Positions 51,476-59,855 of a DNA stretch of 64,000 bases are shown here, in pieces. The number at the start of each line of letters is the position of its first letter. Within the stretch, counting starts at the first letter, position 1. A model generated the notes under the pieces. It searched no databases. It saw only the letters and a list, made by a program, of their open reading frames with translations, and was not told the DNA's origin. A program made the translations under genes and the position numbers. Source of the DNA: Variovorax sp. EL159 (GTDB lineage: Bacteria; Pseudomonadota; Gammaproteobacteria; Burkholderiales; Burkholderiaceae_C); contig NZ_FMUJ01000006.1 of assembly GCF_900100965.1 (NCBI RefSeq), positions 62,001 to 126,000 of the forward strand, in the 5' to 3' direction.

Positions 51476-52969
51476 ATGGCCTGGTTCGGACTCGCCCTTC
51501 TCGCGCTGGCCCTGGCGCTGATGATGACCACCGGCTGGCCGACCTACGCCGTGCTGCTCGGCGTGTGCACGCTGGGCGCGGTGGCGGGGCTGGCGCTGGG
51601 TGCCTTCGACGTCGCGCTGCTGCAGAACCTGCCGTGGCGCATCGTCGGCCTGCTGGAGCACGACTTGCTGCAAGCCCTCGCGCTCTACGCGCTGGTCGGC
51701 GCGCTGCTCAACCGGCTGGCATTGGCCGAGCACCTGTACAACGGCCTGCGCAAGCTGCTGGCTTTTGTCGTGCCGCGCGCCGCATCGGAGCTGGCCGGCA
51801 TGGTGCTGGGCCTGATGCTCGCGCCGATGAACGGCTCGGTCGGCGCCAGCCTGCTCACGCTGGCGCGCACCGCCGGCAAGGGCTGGGCGCGCGAAGGCTT
51901 GCCCGCCGAGCAGCGCACCGCGCTCGTTGCCGTGACCAGCACGCTGGGCGTGATCGTGCCGCCCTCGCTGGTGCTGCTGTTGCTCGGCGACGCGATGCTG
52001 CGCGCGCACACCGAGGGCATGAACATGGCGCGCGAACTCTCGCTGCCCACGGCCGCCGCCGGAGCCGCCAACCGCATCGTCAACACGCAGGACATCCTGC
52101 AGGCCGCGCTGGTGCCCGCGGCGGCACTGCTGCTCGGCTGGCTCGCCGTCGCGTGGTTCGGCGCACGACGCAAGCCGGTGCCGAGCGCGCCACGCGAACC
52201 GATCGACCGCCGCGAAGGCTGGACGCTGCTGCTCGTGCCTTTGCTGATCGGCGCGCTGCTGGTGCTGGTGACCATGGGCAAGGTGCGCGCGGTCGAAGGC
52301 GCGGCCGCCGCCTGCGTGATGCTGCTGGGCTGGGGCCTCGTGTCGCGCCAGCTCACGCGCCCGGTGCTGGGGCAGGTGCTCGACGATGCGATGGCGCTCA
52401 CCGGCGCGCTCTACGCACTGCTCGCGGCGGCCACCACCTTCTCGCTGCTGCTGCGCGGCTTCGGCACCGACGGGCTGATCGCGCGGCTCATGCTGTCGCT
52501 GCAGGGCCATCCGATGCTCGGGCTCATGGCGGTGCTGGCCGTGCTGCTGGCCTGCGCTTTCGTGCTCGATGCCTTCGAGCTGATCTTCCTGATCGTGCCC
52601 ATCGTGATGCCGCCGGTGCTGGCGCAGCTCGACGACGCGGCATGGATCGCCACGCTCACGCTGCTGGTGCTGCAGGCCGGCTTTCTGCTGCCGCCCTTCG
52701 GCTATGCATTGGTGCTCGCGCGCGGCCAGGTTGCGCCGCGCCCTCCGGTGGCCGCCATCGCGCGCGCGCTCGTTCCCTACCTGGCCGTGCTTGCCGTGGT
52801 GACCGCCGGCGTGATGGCCCTGCCGCAAACCACGCGCTGGCTGCGCACCTCGCCGACCGCGCTGGCACCGGCCCAGCCGATGAACGAGGAAGCGGTCGAC
52901 CGGCTCATGCGCGAGATGGCGCCACCGCCCGACACGAGCGACAGCAGCACGCCGCCCGAAGAAAACTGA
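51476..52969 (+). CDS. TRAP transporter large membrane subunit (DctM-like)
   Basis: A 497-residue inner-membrane protein with about twelve helices and two family repeats. Motifs such as LGLMLAPMNGSVGASLLTLA, GVIVPPSLVLLLLGDAM and PIVMPPVLAQLDDAAW fit the DctM/TTT family in the subgroup that carries amino or keto acids. The C-terminus is a hydrophilic tail. It works with the DctQ-like protein, but its binding protein must come from elsewhere in the genome. Confidence 0.88.
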   Translation: MAWFGLALLALALALMMTTGWPTYAVLLGVCTLGAVAGLALGAFDVALLQNLPWRIVGLLEHDLLQALALYALVGALLNRLALAEHLYNGLRKLLAFVVPRAASELAGMVLGLMLAPMNGSVGASLLTLARTAGKGWAREGLPAEQRTALVAVTSTLGVIVPPSLVLLLLGDAMLRAHTEGMNMARELSLPTAAAGAANRIVNTQDILQAALVPAAALLLGWLAVAWFGARRKPVPSAPREPIDRREGWTLLLVPLLIGALLVLVTMGKVRAVEGAAAACVMLLGWGLVSRQLTRPVLGQVLDDAMALTGALYALLAAATTFSLLLRGFGTDGLIARLMLSLQGHPMLGLMAVLAVLLACAFVLDAFELIFLIVPIVMPPVLAQLDDAAWIATLTLLVLQAGFLLPPFGYALVLARGQVAPRPPVAAIARALVPYLAVLAVVTAGVMALPQTTRWLRTSPTALAPAQPMNEEAVDRLMREMAPPPDTSDSSTPPEEN

Positions 52970-53009
52970 GGGCCCGCACGCATCGGACTGCCGGACAATG
53001 CGCGGCACC

Positions 53010-53624
53010 ATGACCCAGCTTTTCGCGGCGCTCGCGCTGCTCCTGTCCGTTCTTTTCTGCAGCGCCGGCCACGCCGCAACCACGCTGAAAGACGGCGACA
53101 TCATCTTCCACACCTCGCGCTCGGCGCAGAGCGTGGCGGTGCAGCGCGCCACCGGTTCGCGCTACAGCCACATGGGCATCGTGCTGTTTCAAGGTGGCAA
53201 GCCCTATGTGTTCGAGGCGGTGTCGACGGTGCGCTACACGCCACTCGCGCAATGGACGGCGCGCGGCAACGGCGGCCACTACGTGGTCAAGCGCCTGCGC
53301 GATGCCGACAAGCTGCTGACGCCCGCAGCCGTGGCGCGCCTGCGTGCGCGCACCTCGGACTTTGCGGGCCGTCCGTACGACCTGACCTTCGAGTGGTCGG
53401 ACCAGCGCATCTACTGTTCGGAACTCGTGTGGAAGCTCTACCAACGCGCACTGGGCATCCGCATCGGCGAGCTGCAGAAGATCCGCGAATTCAACCTGAC
53501 GGACCCGGCGGTGCGCGCCAAGATGCGCGAGCGCTATGGCGACAAGGTGCCGATGGACGAACCGGTGATCTCGCCTGTGGCGATGTTCGAGTCGCCATTG
53601 CTCATGACTGTCGAGACTCGCTGA
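53010..53624 (+). CDS. YiiX-like permuted NlpC/P60 family hydrolase
   Basis: A 204-residue exported protein. A signal peptide (MTQLFAALALLLSVLFCSAG, cleavage near HAA) precedes a permuted papain-like domain of the YiiX/YebB kind: GDIIFHTSRSAQS, YSHMGIVLF with the catalytic His, and IYCSELVWKLY with the catalytic Cys. These proteins are predicted amidases or acyltransferases acting in the periplasm. ATG 52998 is an alternative start 4 codons upstream. Confidence 0.88.
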   Translation: MTQLFAALALLLSVLFCSAGHAATTLKDGDIIFHTSRSAQSVAVQRATGSRYSHMGIVLFQGGKPYVFEAVSTVRYTPLAQWTARGNGGHYVVKRLRDADKLLTPAAVARLRARTSDFAGRPYDLTFEWSDQRIYCSELVWKLYQRALGIRIGELQKIREFNLTDPAVRAKMRERYGDKVPMDEPVISPVAMFESPLLMTVETR

Positions 53625-53693
53625 GGAGTTTTCTGCCTGCTGGTGTTCGTTCAGGGCGGTGGTTGATCAGCGAGCACAACGACAGCGCCTCTT

Positions 53694-53791
53694 GTGCGCA
53701 GGGCACCGGGTACTCCCCGCAGCGAAATAAAGGAGGAGGGGCGAAGCCCCGGGGGACATTCGCGGAGGGGAGTACCCGGTGTCCTGTGCAC
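53694..53791. repeat. Inverted repeat (REP-like palindromic element)
   Basis: Arms 53694-53726 and 53759-53791 (33 bp each) are inverted copies matching at 29 of 33 positions; both contain ACCGGGTACTCCCC. Between them is a smaller hairpin GGGGCGAAGCCCC. The element lies between the YiiX-like and dinB genes. It differs from the element at 16254, so the genome has at least two families of intergenic palindromes. Confidence 0.82.
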
Positions 53792-53875
53792 GCACCCCGA
53801 ACAGCAGCACCAAACAGACAATCAGCCTGTCCCCTCGATAGGCACAACCGCCCCACCCGCGAGACAATTGTTGCC

Positions 53876-55123
53876 GTGAGTCCCCACCCCCCGTCAGCCC
53901 CGCCGATCCGCCGCATCGCCCACCTCGACATGGACGCCTTCTACGCGTCGGTCGAGCTGTTGCGCTATCCGCAACTCAAGGGCCTGCCCGTGGTGATCGG
54001 CGGCGGGCGGCGCAGCGTGGACGAGGCCATCCGCAACCTGCCCGAAGGCGGCACGCTCGCCGACATTCCGGTCGAGTCGTTCCCGCGCCTGAAGGACTAC
54101 ACCGGCCGCGGCGTGATCACCACGGCGACCTACCCCGCGCGCCAGTTCGGCATCGGCTCGGCCATGGGGCTCATGAAGGCCGCCAAGCTCTGTCCGCAGG
54201 CGTTGATCCTGCCGGTCGATTTCGACGAATACCGCCGCTTCTCGCGTGCCTTCAAGAAAGTCATTCTCGACATCGCGCCGCTGATGGAAGACCGTGGCGT
54301 GGACGAGGTGTACATCGACTTCACCGACGTGCCCGGGGGCCAGCGCGAAGGCGGCCGCGTGCTCGCGCGGTTGATCCAGAAATCGATCTTCGACGCCACG
54401 GGCCTGACCTGCTCCATCGGCGTGGCGCCCAACAAGCTCATCGCCAAGATGGCGAGCGAGTTCAACAAGCCCAACGGCATCTCGGTGGTGTACGAGGACG
54501 ACCTCGAAACGCGCATCTGGCCGCTGCCCTGCCGCAAGGTGAACGGCATCGGCCCCAAGGCCGACGAAAAGCTCAAGCGCTTCGGCATCGAGACCGTGGG
54601 CCAACTGGCGGCGCGCGATCGCGACTGGCTCGTTGCCACCTTCGGCAAGGCCACCGGCGCGTGGATGCACGAGGTGTCATGGGGCCGCGACAACCGGACG
54701 GTCGTGACCGAAAGCGAACCCGTCTCGATGAGCCGCGAGACCACCTTCGACCGCGACCTGCATGCGGTGCGCGACCGCGCCGCGCTGGGTGCGATCTTCA
54801 CCGACCTGTGCGAGCGGCTCGCCGGAGACCTGCAGCGCAAGGGCTACGTGGGCAAGACCATCGGCATCAAGCTGCGCTACGACGACTTCAAGATCGCCAC
54901 GCGCGACCAGACCATCGACCGCTTCACCGACGACGGCAAGACCATCCGCCAGATCGGCGGCCAATGCCTCAAGCGCGTGCCGCTGGAGCGGCCCCTGCGC
55001 CTGTTGGGCGTGCGCGTGGGAGCACTCGCCAAGGCCGGCAGCCCCGAGGCGCTGGCACCGGCCGGTGCGGGCGGGCATCGCCCGGCGGCGGAGCCGGTGT
55101 CGACCACCGCATCGCTTTTCTGA
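53876..55123 (+). CDS. dinB: DNA polymerase IV
   Basis: A 415-residue Y-family translesion polymerase. The catalytic motifs are present: IAHLDMDAFYASVE at the start, then GVDEVYIDFTDV, and SIGVAPNKLIAKMASE. HhH motifs follow (NGIGPKADEKLKRFGI), and then the little-finger domain. The start is probably GTG 53876 because no ATG lies before the first motif. The upstream palindrome separates it from the previous gene. No LexA box was identified in the short upstream gap. Confidence 0.93.
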   Translation: MSPHPPSAPPIRRIAHLDMDAFYASVELLRYPQLKGLPVVIGGGRRSVDEAIRNLPEGGTLADIPVESFPRLKDYTGRGVITTATYPARQFGIGSAMGLMKAAKLCPQALILPVDFDEYRRFSRAFKKVILDIAPLMEDRGVDEVYIDFTDVPGGQREGGRVLARLIQKSIFDATGLTCSIGVAPNKLIAKMASEFNKPNGISVVYEDDLETRIWPLPCRKVNGIGPKADEKLKRFGIETVGQLAARDRDWLVATFGKATGAWMHEVSWGRDNRTVVTESEPVSMSRETTFDRDLHAVRDRAALGAIFTDLCERLAGDLQRKGYVGKTIGIKLRYDDFKIATRDQTIDRFTDDGKTIRQIGGQCLKRVPLERPLRLLGVRVGALAKAGSPEALAPAGAGGHRPAAEPVSTTASLF

Positions 55124-55134
55124 GCGTCGACACC

Positions 55135-55833
55135 ATGTTCATCAGACGCTGGCTCAAGCGCATCGCATTCACGCTGCTGGGATTGGTGGCGCTGGTCGGG
55201 CTCTATGTGGCCACGGCCTGCGCGCTGGTGCTGTGGCCCGCCAACGCCAGGCCACCGGACGCCGTGGCGGCCACGAATGCGCCCGAGGTGCAGGCCTGGG
55301 TGTTGAGCAACGGCGTGCACACCGACTACGTGTTCCCGATCCGCTCGGCCGCCATCGACTGGCAACAGCTCTTTCCACTGGCGGACTTCCGTGCGGTGCC
55401 GCCGGATGCCGAGTTCATCGCCATCGGCTGGGGCGACCGCGAGTTCTACCTGAACACGCCCACCTGGGGCGATCTGACGGCCTCGCGCGCCTTCGGTGCG
55501 CTGTCGGGCGGCAACCGCTCACTGATGCATGTGAGCTACCTGCAGCGCGGGCAACTGGGGCGCGGTGCGTTCAACCTGCCGCTCTCGCAGACCCAGTACG
55601 CGCAACTGGTCGGGTACGTGCAACGCACCTTGCCATCGGGCCGCGCGACGCCCATCGCGGGCGCGCACTACGACAGGCAGGATGCCTTCTACGAAGCCGA
55701 AGGCGGCTACAACCTCTTCGAGACCTGCAACACCTGGATCGGGCGTGGGTTGCGGCAGGCGGGCGTCACGGTCAGCCGCTGGACGCCCTTCGACTTCACG
55801 GTGACGTGGCATCTGCAACCCGCAACGCACTGA
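55135..55833 (+). CDS. DUF2459/TIGR02117 family membrane-anchored protein
   Basis: A 232-residue protein with an N-terminal membrane anchor (about residues 9-34) and a periplasmic domain of the DUF2459 type: LSNGVHTDYVFPI, FIAIGWGDREFYLNTPTW, LMHVSYLQRG and FYEAEGGYNLFETCNTWIG. Conserved His and Cys residues suggest a hydrolase, but no activity is known. In some bacteria the family is linked to urease or PHA genes; nothing like that is here. It follows dinB by 11 bp. Confidence 0.87.
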   Translation: MFIRRWLKRIAFTLLGLVALVGLYVATACALVLWPANARPPDAVAATNAPEVQAWVLSNGVHTDYVFPIRSAAIDWQQLFPLADFRAVPPDAEFIAIGWGDREFYLNTPTWGDLTASRAFGALSGGNRSLMHVSYLQRGQLGRGAFNLPLSQTQYAQLVGYVQRTLPSGRATPIAGAHYDRQDAFYEAEGGYNLFETCNTWIGRGLRQAGVTVSRWTPFDFTVTWHLQPATH

Positions 55834-55845
55834 GCGTTGCGGGTT
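55817..55845. terminator. Hairpin terminator between convergent genes
   Basis: A perfect 12-bp stem (AACCCGCAACGC / GCGTTGCGGGTT) with a 5-base loop overlaps the stop codon of the DUF2459 gene and lies 13 bp from the stop of the aspartate carbamoyltransferase gene. It has no long U-tract, so it is a likely but imperfect bidirectional terminator. Confidence 0.6.
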
Positions 55846-55857
55846 ACGCGTTGCATA

Positions 55858-57138
55858 TCAGTCCAGCCCGTCGAAGTCCGCGTCGTCCGGCCCGATGTGC
55901 GGGGGCGAGCGCCAGCCGGCATCGCGCATCGAGCGGGCCACCTGGTGCTCCACGCCCATCAACACCGCGAACAGCGCCATGCGCACGGGAATGCCGTTGT
56001 CGGTCTGGCGGAAGATCGCCAGCCGCGGGTCGTGGTTGAGGTCGATGCTCAGGTCGTTCGCACCGGGGCGGCCGTCGCGCGGCAGCGGGTGCATGAGGAT
56101 GGTGTCGGGCTTGCAGACCGCATCGACCAGCGCCTTGCGCACCTGGAACTCCGGCGTGTAGCCCTCGATTTCCTCACCCGCGAAGCGCTCCTTCTGGATG
56201 CGGGTGGCATAGACCACGTCGGCACCGCGCAGGCCTTCTTCGAGCGATTGCGTCTGCTCGATCACATGGCCGTTGCGCGACACCAGGTCGAGCAGGTAGG
56301 CCGGCATTTCCAGCGACGGCGGCGCGATCAGCGTGAACTTCAGCCCGCGGTACAGCGCCAGCAGCCGGATCAGCGAATGCACCGTGCGGCCGTACTTCAG
56401 GTCGCCCACGATCGCCACATGCGTGCCGTCGACCAGCTTGCCCATGCGCGAGAACTCGCGCTGGATGGTGTACAGGTCGAGGATGGCCTGGCTCGGGTGC
56501 TCGCCCGGACCGTCGCCCGCATTGATGACCGGGATGTTGGTGGCGCGCGCGAACTCGGCCACCGAGCCCTGCTCGGGGTGGCGCACCACCAGCGCATCGA
56601 CGTAGCCGCTCATCACGCGGCTGGTGTCGTAGATCGACTCGCCCTTGGCCATAGACGAGAAGGTGAAGCCGGTGGTGTCGCACACCGTGCCGCCCAGCCG
56701 GCAGAACGCCGCGCCGAAGCTCACGCGGGTGCGGGTGCTGGCCTCGAAGAAGAGGCTGCCGAGCACCGCGCCTTCGAGGATGCGCGTGACCTTCTGGCGA
56801 CGCGCGATAGGCTGCATGACATCGGCAACCTGGAACAGGTCTTCGAGGCTCTCGCGCTCGAACTGCGCCACCGACAGCAGGTGCGGCCGGCCTTCGGCGG
56901 CGATGCGCTGGCCGAGCGGGCGATCGTCGGCACCGGCGCTGGCCTGCGCCTCGCGCTGCAGGATCTCGGCGACGAACTTGCCGACCATCTCGGGCATGGC
57001 CCGCGACTCGCCGGAGTCGGCTGGCAGCAGCCAGGTGTCGAGTGCCCGGCGGCGAACACCCAGGCGCTCGGAGAACGCATCGCGGGTGAGATTGAGGCGG
57101 CGCATGGCGTCGCGCAGGATGTCTTGTTGCTGGCTCAT
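55858..57138 (-). CDS. pyrB: Aspartate carbamoyltransferase with N-terminal HTH domain
   Basis: A 426-residue enzyme joining carbamoyl phosphate to aspartate in pyrimidine synthesis. The carbamoyl phosphate motif FFEASTRTRVSF (about 130-141) and HPLPR (350-354) mark the catalytic chain, which normally begins near the position of residue 86 here. The first 85 residues are extra: about residues 6-38 read as an XRE-like helix-turn-helix (MRRLNLTRDAFSERLGVRRR), followed by a linker. Twin palindromes directly upstream of the start look like binding sites for such a domain. No pyrI gene is adjacent. It could be a self-regulating enzyme; whether a second standard pyrB exists in the genome cannot be seen. 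Confidence 0.9.
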   Translation of the reverse strand: MSQQQDILRDAMRRLNLTRDAFSERLGVRRRALDTWLLPADSGESRAMPEMVGKFVAEILQREAQASAGADDRPLGQRIAAEGRPHLLSVAQFERESLEDLFQVADVMQPIARRQKVTRILEGAVLGSLFFEASTRTRVSFGAAFCRLGGTVCDTTGFTFSSMAKGESIYDTSRVMSGYVDALVVRHPEQGSVAEFARATNIPVINAGDGPGEHPSQAILDLYTIQREFSRMGKLVDGTHVAIVGDLKYGRTVHSLIRLLALYRGLKFTLIAPPSLEMPAYLLDLVSRNGHVIEQTQSLEEGLRGADVVYATRIQKERFAGEEIEGYTPEFQVRKALVDAVCKPDTILMHPLPRDGRPGANDLSIDLNHDPRLAIFRQTDNGIPVRMALFAVLMGVEHQVARSMRDAGWRSPPHIGPDDADFDGLD

Positions 57139-57145
57139 GGGCCGC

Positions 57146-57199
57146 AAATATACGCCATGCGTAAGAATTTCTCGTGAAAATTTACGCCTTGCGTATATT
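57146..57199 (-). promoter_or_regulatory. Twin palindromic operators before the HTH-aspartate carbamoyltransferase gene
   Basis: Two TACGC-N3-GCGTA palindromes at 57151-57163 and 57183-57195 have centres 32 bp apart (about three helical turns). They also form a larger inverted repeat, 17 of 19 matching with flanks AAATATACGC. A TATATT-like -10 lies within the start-proximal site on the minus strand. The start codon is only 13 bp from the nearer palindrome. Confidence 0.75.
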
Positions 57200-57235
57200 T
57201 TTAGATGAGGCGGCTGCCCAGCCGCCACAACGCCC

Positions 57236-58291
57236 TCAGGGCTTGGGCACGCCGCCCTGCCACTGCGGCCAGTTCGCCACGATGTGATCGACCACGCGGC
57301 TGCCCACCAGCTCGATGTTTTCCACCGTCTCGGCAAAGCCGCCGGCCGTTTCGCCCGGTGCCGGGTCCAGGTGCTGCAGCGTGGTTTCCTTCGGGCTGCC
57401 CTGGTCGAAGTTGACCGCGCCGCGCAGGCTCATCACGCGATCGGTGCCGTGCGTGCGCTTGATCACGAGGGTGATGGCGGCGGCTTCCATTTCGGTGATG
57501 ACGTAGTCGTCGGCGCCGTAGAGCTTGGCGATGTACTGCGCCTGCTTCGACATGCCGGGGCCGTGGAAGAAGGTGTCGCCGGTCATGTGCGTGCCGGTGC
57601 CCACGAAAGGCGCGCGACGCGCTGCGGCGTCGGGGTAGCGCAGGCGGTACTTGCGCGCCGATTCCGAGTCTTTCAGCGGCGTGTCGGCCGAGAGCTTCAT
57701 GGCCCAGCTCACGAGGTCGGGGTTGATCCTGAAGCGGCGGTATTCCTCGTAGCCCTTGCGCGGCATAAAGGTCGGCTCGCCGGCCTTGTTCTCTTCGGGC
57801 GCCCAGCGGTGGCCCAGGTCGTAGTCCACGAGCCAGGTGGCCCAGCTGACTTCGCCGATGGTGCCGCGCGACGGCGGCGTGCCGGCCACGCCGGAGATCA
57901 CGTAGTAGGCCTGCGAGAAGTCGAACTGCGGGTTCAGCAGGATGGCCTGCATCGACGACGACGAGTTGACCTTGCCCATGCCGAGCACCGCGCCGCACAC
58001 GCCGTCGGCGTTGCAGTACACGGGCTGCAACGCGCCGGGCACGGTGATCGGCTTGGCGTTCATCCAGTAGCGCTCATACCAGTGCTGGAACTCGCCGGCG
58101 CGGTCGCCGGTGTTCTTGCCGATCTCGAACATGGCGGCAACGAACACCTTGACCCTGATGGGCGCAGCGGCCGCCGTGGTCGCGCCCGTTGCGGATGACG
58201 GGTTCGAGGTGGAAGCACAGGCGGTGGCAAGCAGCGCAACGCCGCACAGCGCCAAGAGGCGCGTGCCAAGGGAAGACCAACGAGGGAACAT
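57236..58291 (-). CDS. Purine nucleoside permease (NUP family) lipoprotein
   Basis: A 351-residue protein with a lipobox-like N-terminus (ALLATACAS, Cys25) and a NUP-family domain: VKVFVAAMFEIGKNTGDRAG, CGVLGMGKVNSS-like motif as GAVLGMGKVNSS, VSGVAGTPPSRGTIG as ISGVAGTPPSRGTIG, and MEAAAITLV. The family was named for fungal purine nucleoside uptake, but it looks like nucleoside phosphorylase folds, so transport is not certain in bacteria. It lies upstream of pyrB on the same strand, with the operator region between them. Confidence 0.88.
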   Translation of the reverse strand: MFPRWSSLGTRLLALCGVALLATACASTSNPSSATGATTAAAAPIRVKVFVAAMFEIGKNTGDRAGEFQHWYERYWMNAKPITVPGALQPVYCNADGVCGAVLGMGKVNSSSSMQAILLNPQFDFSQAYYVISGVAGTPPSRGTIGEVSWATWLVDYDLGHRWAPEENKAGEPTFMPRKGYEEYRRFRINPDLVSWAMKLSADTPLKDSESARKYRLRYPDAAARRAPFVGTGTHMTGDTFFHGPGMSKQAQYIAKLYGADDYVITEMEAAAITLVIKRTHGTDRVMSLRGAVNFDQGSPKETTLQHLDPAPGETAGGFAETVENIELVGSRVVDHIVANWPQWQGGVPKP

Positions 58292-58395
58292 TCTGGAACT
58301 CGGTAAAGGAAAAAGGACGCCGGACAGCAGCAACAAACGCGCCCGGCGCGCCGGCAACGTGCGCGGCGCCCTGCCCGCCACCCGCGATTGTCGGC

Positions 58396-59079
58396 TCAGC
58401 CGCCGCTGGCGGCGAGGCTGAAGCGCACGCTGTCGCGCTCCAGCGCGATGGCGTAGCCGAGGTCTTCGGCCAGGTTCTGCAGCGCGACCGCATCGATGGC
58501 CAGCGCGCGCGGCGCACGGTGCGCGTCGAGCACGGCCTGCGTGGCGCCGGGTTCGCGCGGCAAGGCGCTCAGGCGCAGAGCATCGGCGCCGTCGGCCTCG
58601 ATGCGGATCGTGACGGCCTCGACCACGCCGTCATGCAGGTAGCCGAGCGCACCCAGGAAGAGATAGCGCAGCGCGGCGCCCGCGGGCCAGCGCGGCTCGT
58701 CCTCCTGAGCGGCAACGGAATCGGTGGCATCGAGCGCCACGCCGTGCAGGTCGAAGGCCGAACGCATCAGGCTCACGCACTGCGCCACCAGCGCGCTGCG
58801 GGTGATGCCGTCGTCGGTCGTCGCCAGTTCCCAGTCGCGCAGCGAGCGGATGGCGTGGACCAGCTCCGACACCTGGTTGTCGATCAGCGCCACGCGCTCT
58901 TCGCAGGCGGCTGCATCGATGGTGGCGGCCCCCACCTGCCGCTTGAGCATCAGCAGCGCCATGCGGATCACCGACACCGGCGCGGCCATGTCGTGCCGCA
59001 ATGCCGGCAGGGCGCGCGTGAGCAGTTCATGGCGCACGCCGGCGGCGATCCAGCTGCGCGCTCCGGGAGACGACTTCAT
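58396..59079 (-). CDS. Histidine-kinase-like protein lacking clear ATPase motifs
   Basis: A 227-residue cytoplasmic protein. Near the start it has a HisKA-like box (RHDMAAPVSVIRMALLML, candidate His29) and a second long helix (LIDNQVSELVHAIRSLRDW), as in a two-helix dimerisation domain. The remainder has the size of a HATPase domain but shows no N, G1 or G2 box. It could be a histidine phosphotransfer or kinase-regulating protein. No response regulator gene is adjacent. The NUP gene follows 104 bp downstream. Confidence 0.65.
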   Translation of the reverse strand: MKSSPGARSWIAAGVRHELLTRALPALRHDMAAPVSVIRMALLMLKRQVGAATIDAAACEERVALIDNQVSELVHAIRSLRDWELATTDDGITRSALVAQCVSLMRSAFDLHGVALDATDSVAAQEDEPRWPAGAALRYLFLGALGYLHDGVVEAVTIRIEADGADALRLSALPREPGATQAVLDAHRAPRALAIDAVALQNLAEDLGYAIALERDSVRFSLAASGG

Positions 59080-59384
59080 CGCGCGGCACCTCCAGTCGGC
59101 AGGGTCATCGGGCCCGACGTGAAGGATGCCGGTGCACGGGCGTGGCCTGCGGGGTGAGGAGCGACGGGAGACACGGTCACGGGATACGTCCTGAAACGGA
59201 AAGCAAGGCCACGAGTATCGGGCCCGTCCCCCGCGCCGGACGTAGGAACGAGCCTACGACGGCCGGCCCCGCGCAGCGCCGGCCGCATCGCCATCGCCGG
59301 TTGGAGATGTCCGGAAGCAGCGCGCCGGCACCGGGCCGCATGCCTATCTTCAGCCGCTCCTTCACTCCCCTTGCACCACACCGC
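59080..59384. other. Divergent intergenic region
   Basis: These 305 bp separate the kinase-like gene (minus) from the SnoaL-like gene (plus). They hold a short inverted repeat CGTAGG-N6-CCTACG at 59241-59258 and a GC-rich stem GGCCGGC/GCCGGCC at 59261-59284, either of which could be an operator or leader structure. No gene or clear promoter is seen. Confidence 0.5.
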
Positions 59385-59855
59385 ATGACACCCGAACAGA
59401 ACAAGCGCGCCGTCTCCGAGGCATGGAAGGCCTTTGCCAGCCGCGACCCGCAGCGCATCCGGGCCGCCTTCACCGACGACGCCGAATGGCTCGCGCCGAA
59501 AGACAACGCCACCGGCGTGGCGCTCGGCTTCACCGATCACATGATCGGACCCGACACGATCGTGCGCTTCCTGGCCGAGGAATTTCCGAAACTGTTCGTG
59601 GCCGATGTGTCGGTGCAGTTCACCCACCCCATGCTCTGCGAGGGCGACACGGTGATGCTCGAGATGCGCCTGCAGGCCACGCTCCCCAGCGGCCGGCACT
59701 ACGACAACGACTACTGCCTCATCCTCGAACTGCGCGAAGGCCGCATCGCCCGGGTGCGCGAGTACATGGACACGCAGAAGGGCCGCGGCAGCGTCATCGG
59801 CGACCTGCCATCGGACCTCAGGGCTGCCGGGCCCGTGCCTGCAGTTCCCGCTTGA
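59385..59855 (+). CDS. SnoaL/NTF2-like ketosteroid isomerase family protein
   Basis: A 156-residue protein with the SnoaL-like cone fold: KRAVSEAWKAFASRDPQRI, FTDDAEWLAP, FLAEEFPKLF and YCLILELREGRIARVREYMD in order. Family members bind or isomerise small hydrophobic compounds, but the substrate is unknown. The ATG at 59385 is the family start. The 3' end overlaps the acyl-CoA ligase gene on the other strand by 38 bp. Confidence 0.85.
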   Translation: MTPEQNKRAVSEAWKAFASRDPQRIRAAFTDDAEWLAPKDNATGVALGFTDHMIGPDTIVRFLAEEFPKLFVADVSVQFTHPMLCEGDTVMLEMRLQATLPSGRHYDNDYCLILELREGRIARVREYMDTQKGRGSVIGDLPSDLRAAGPVPAVPA

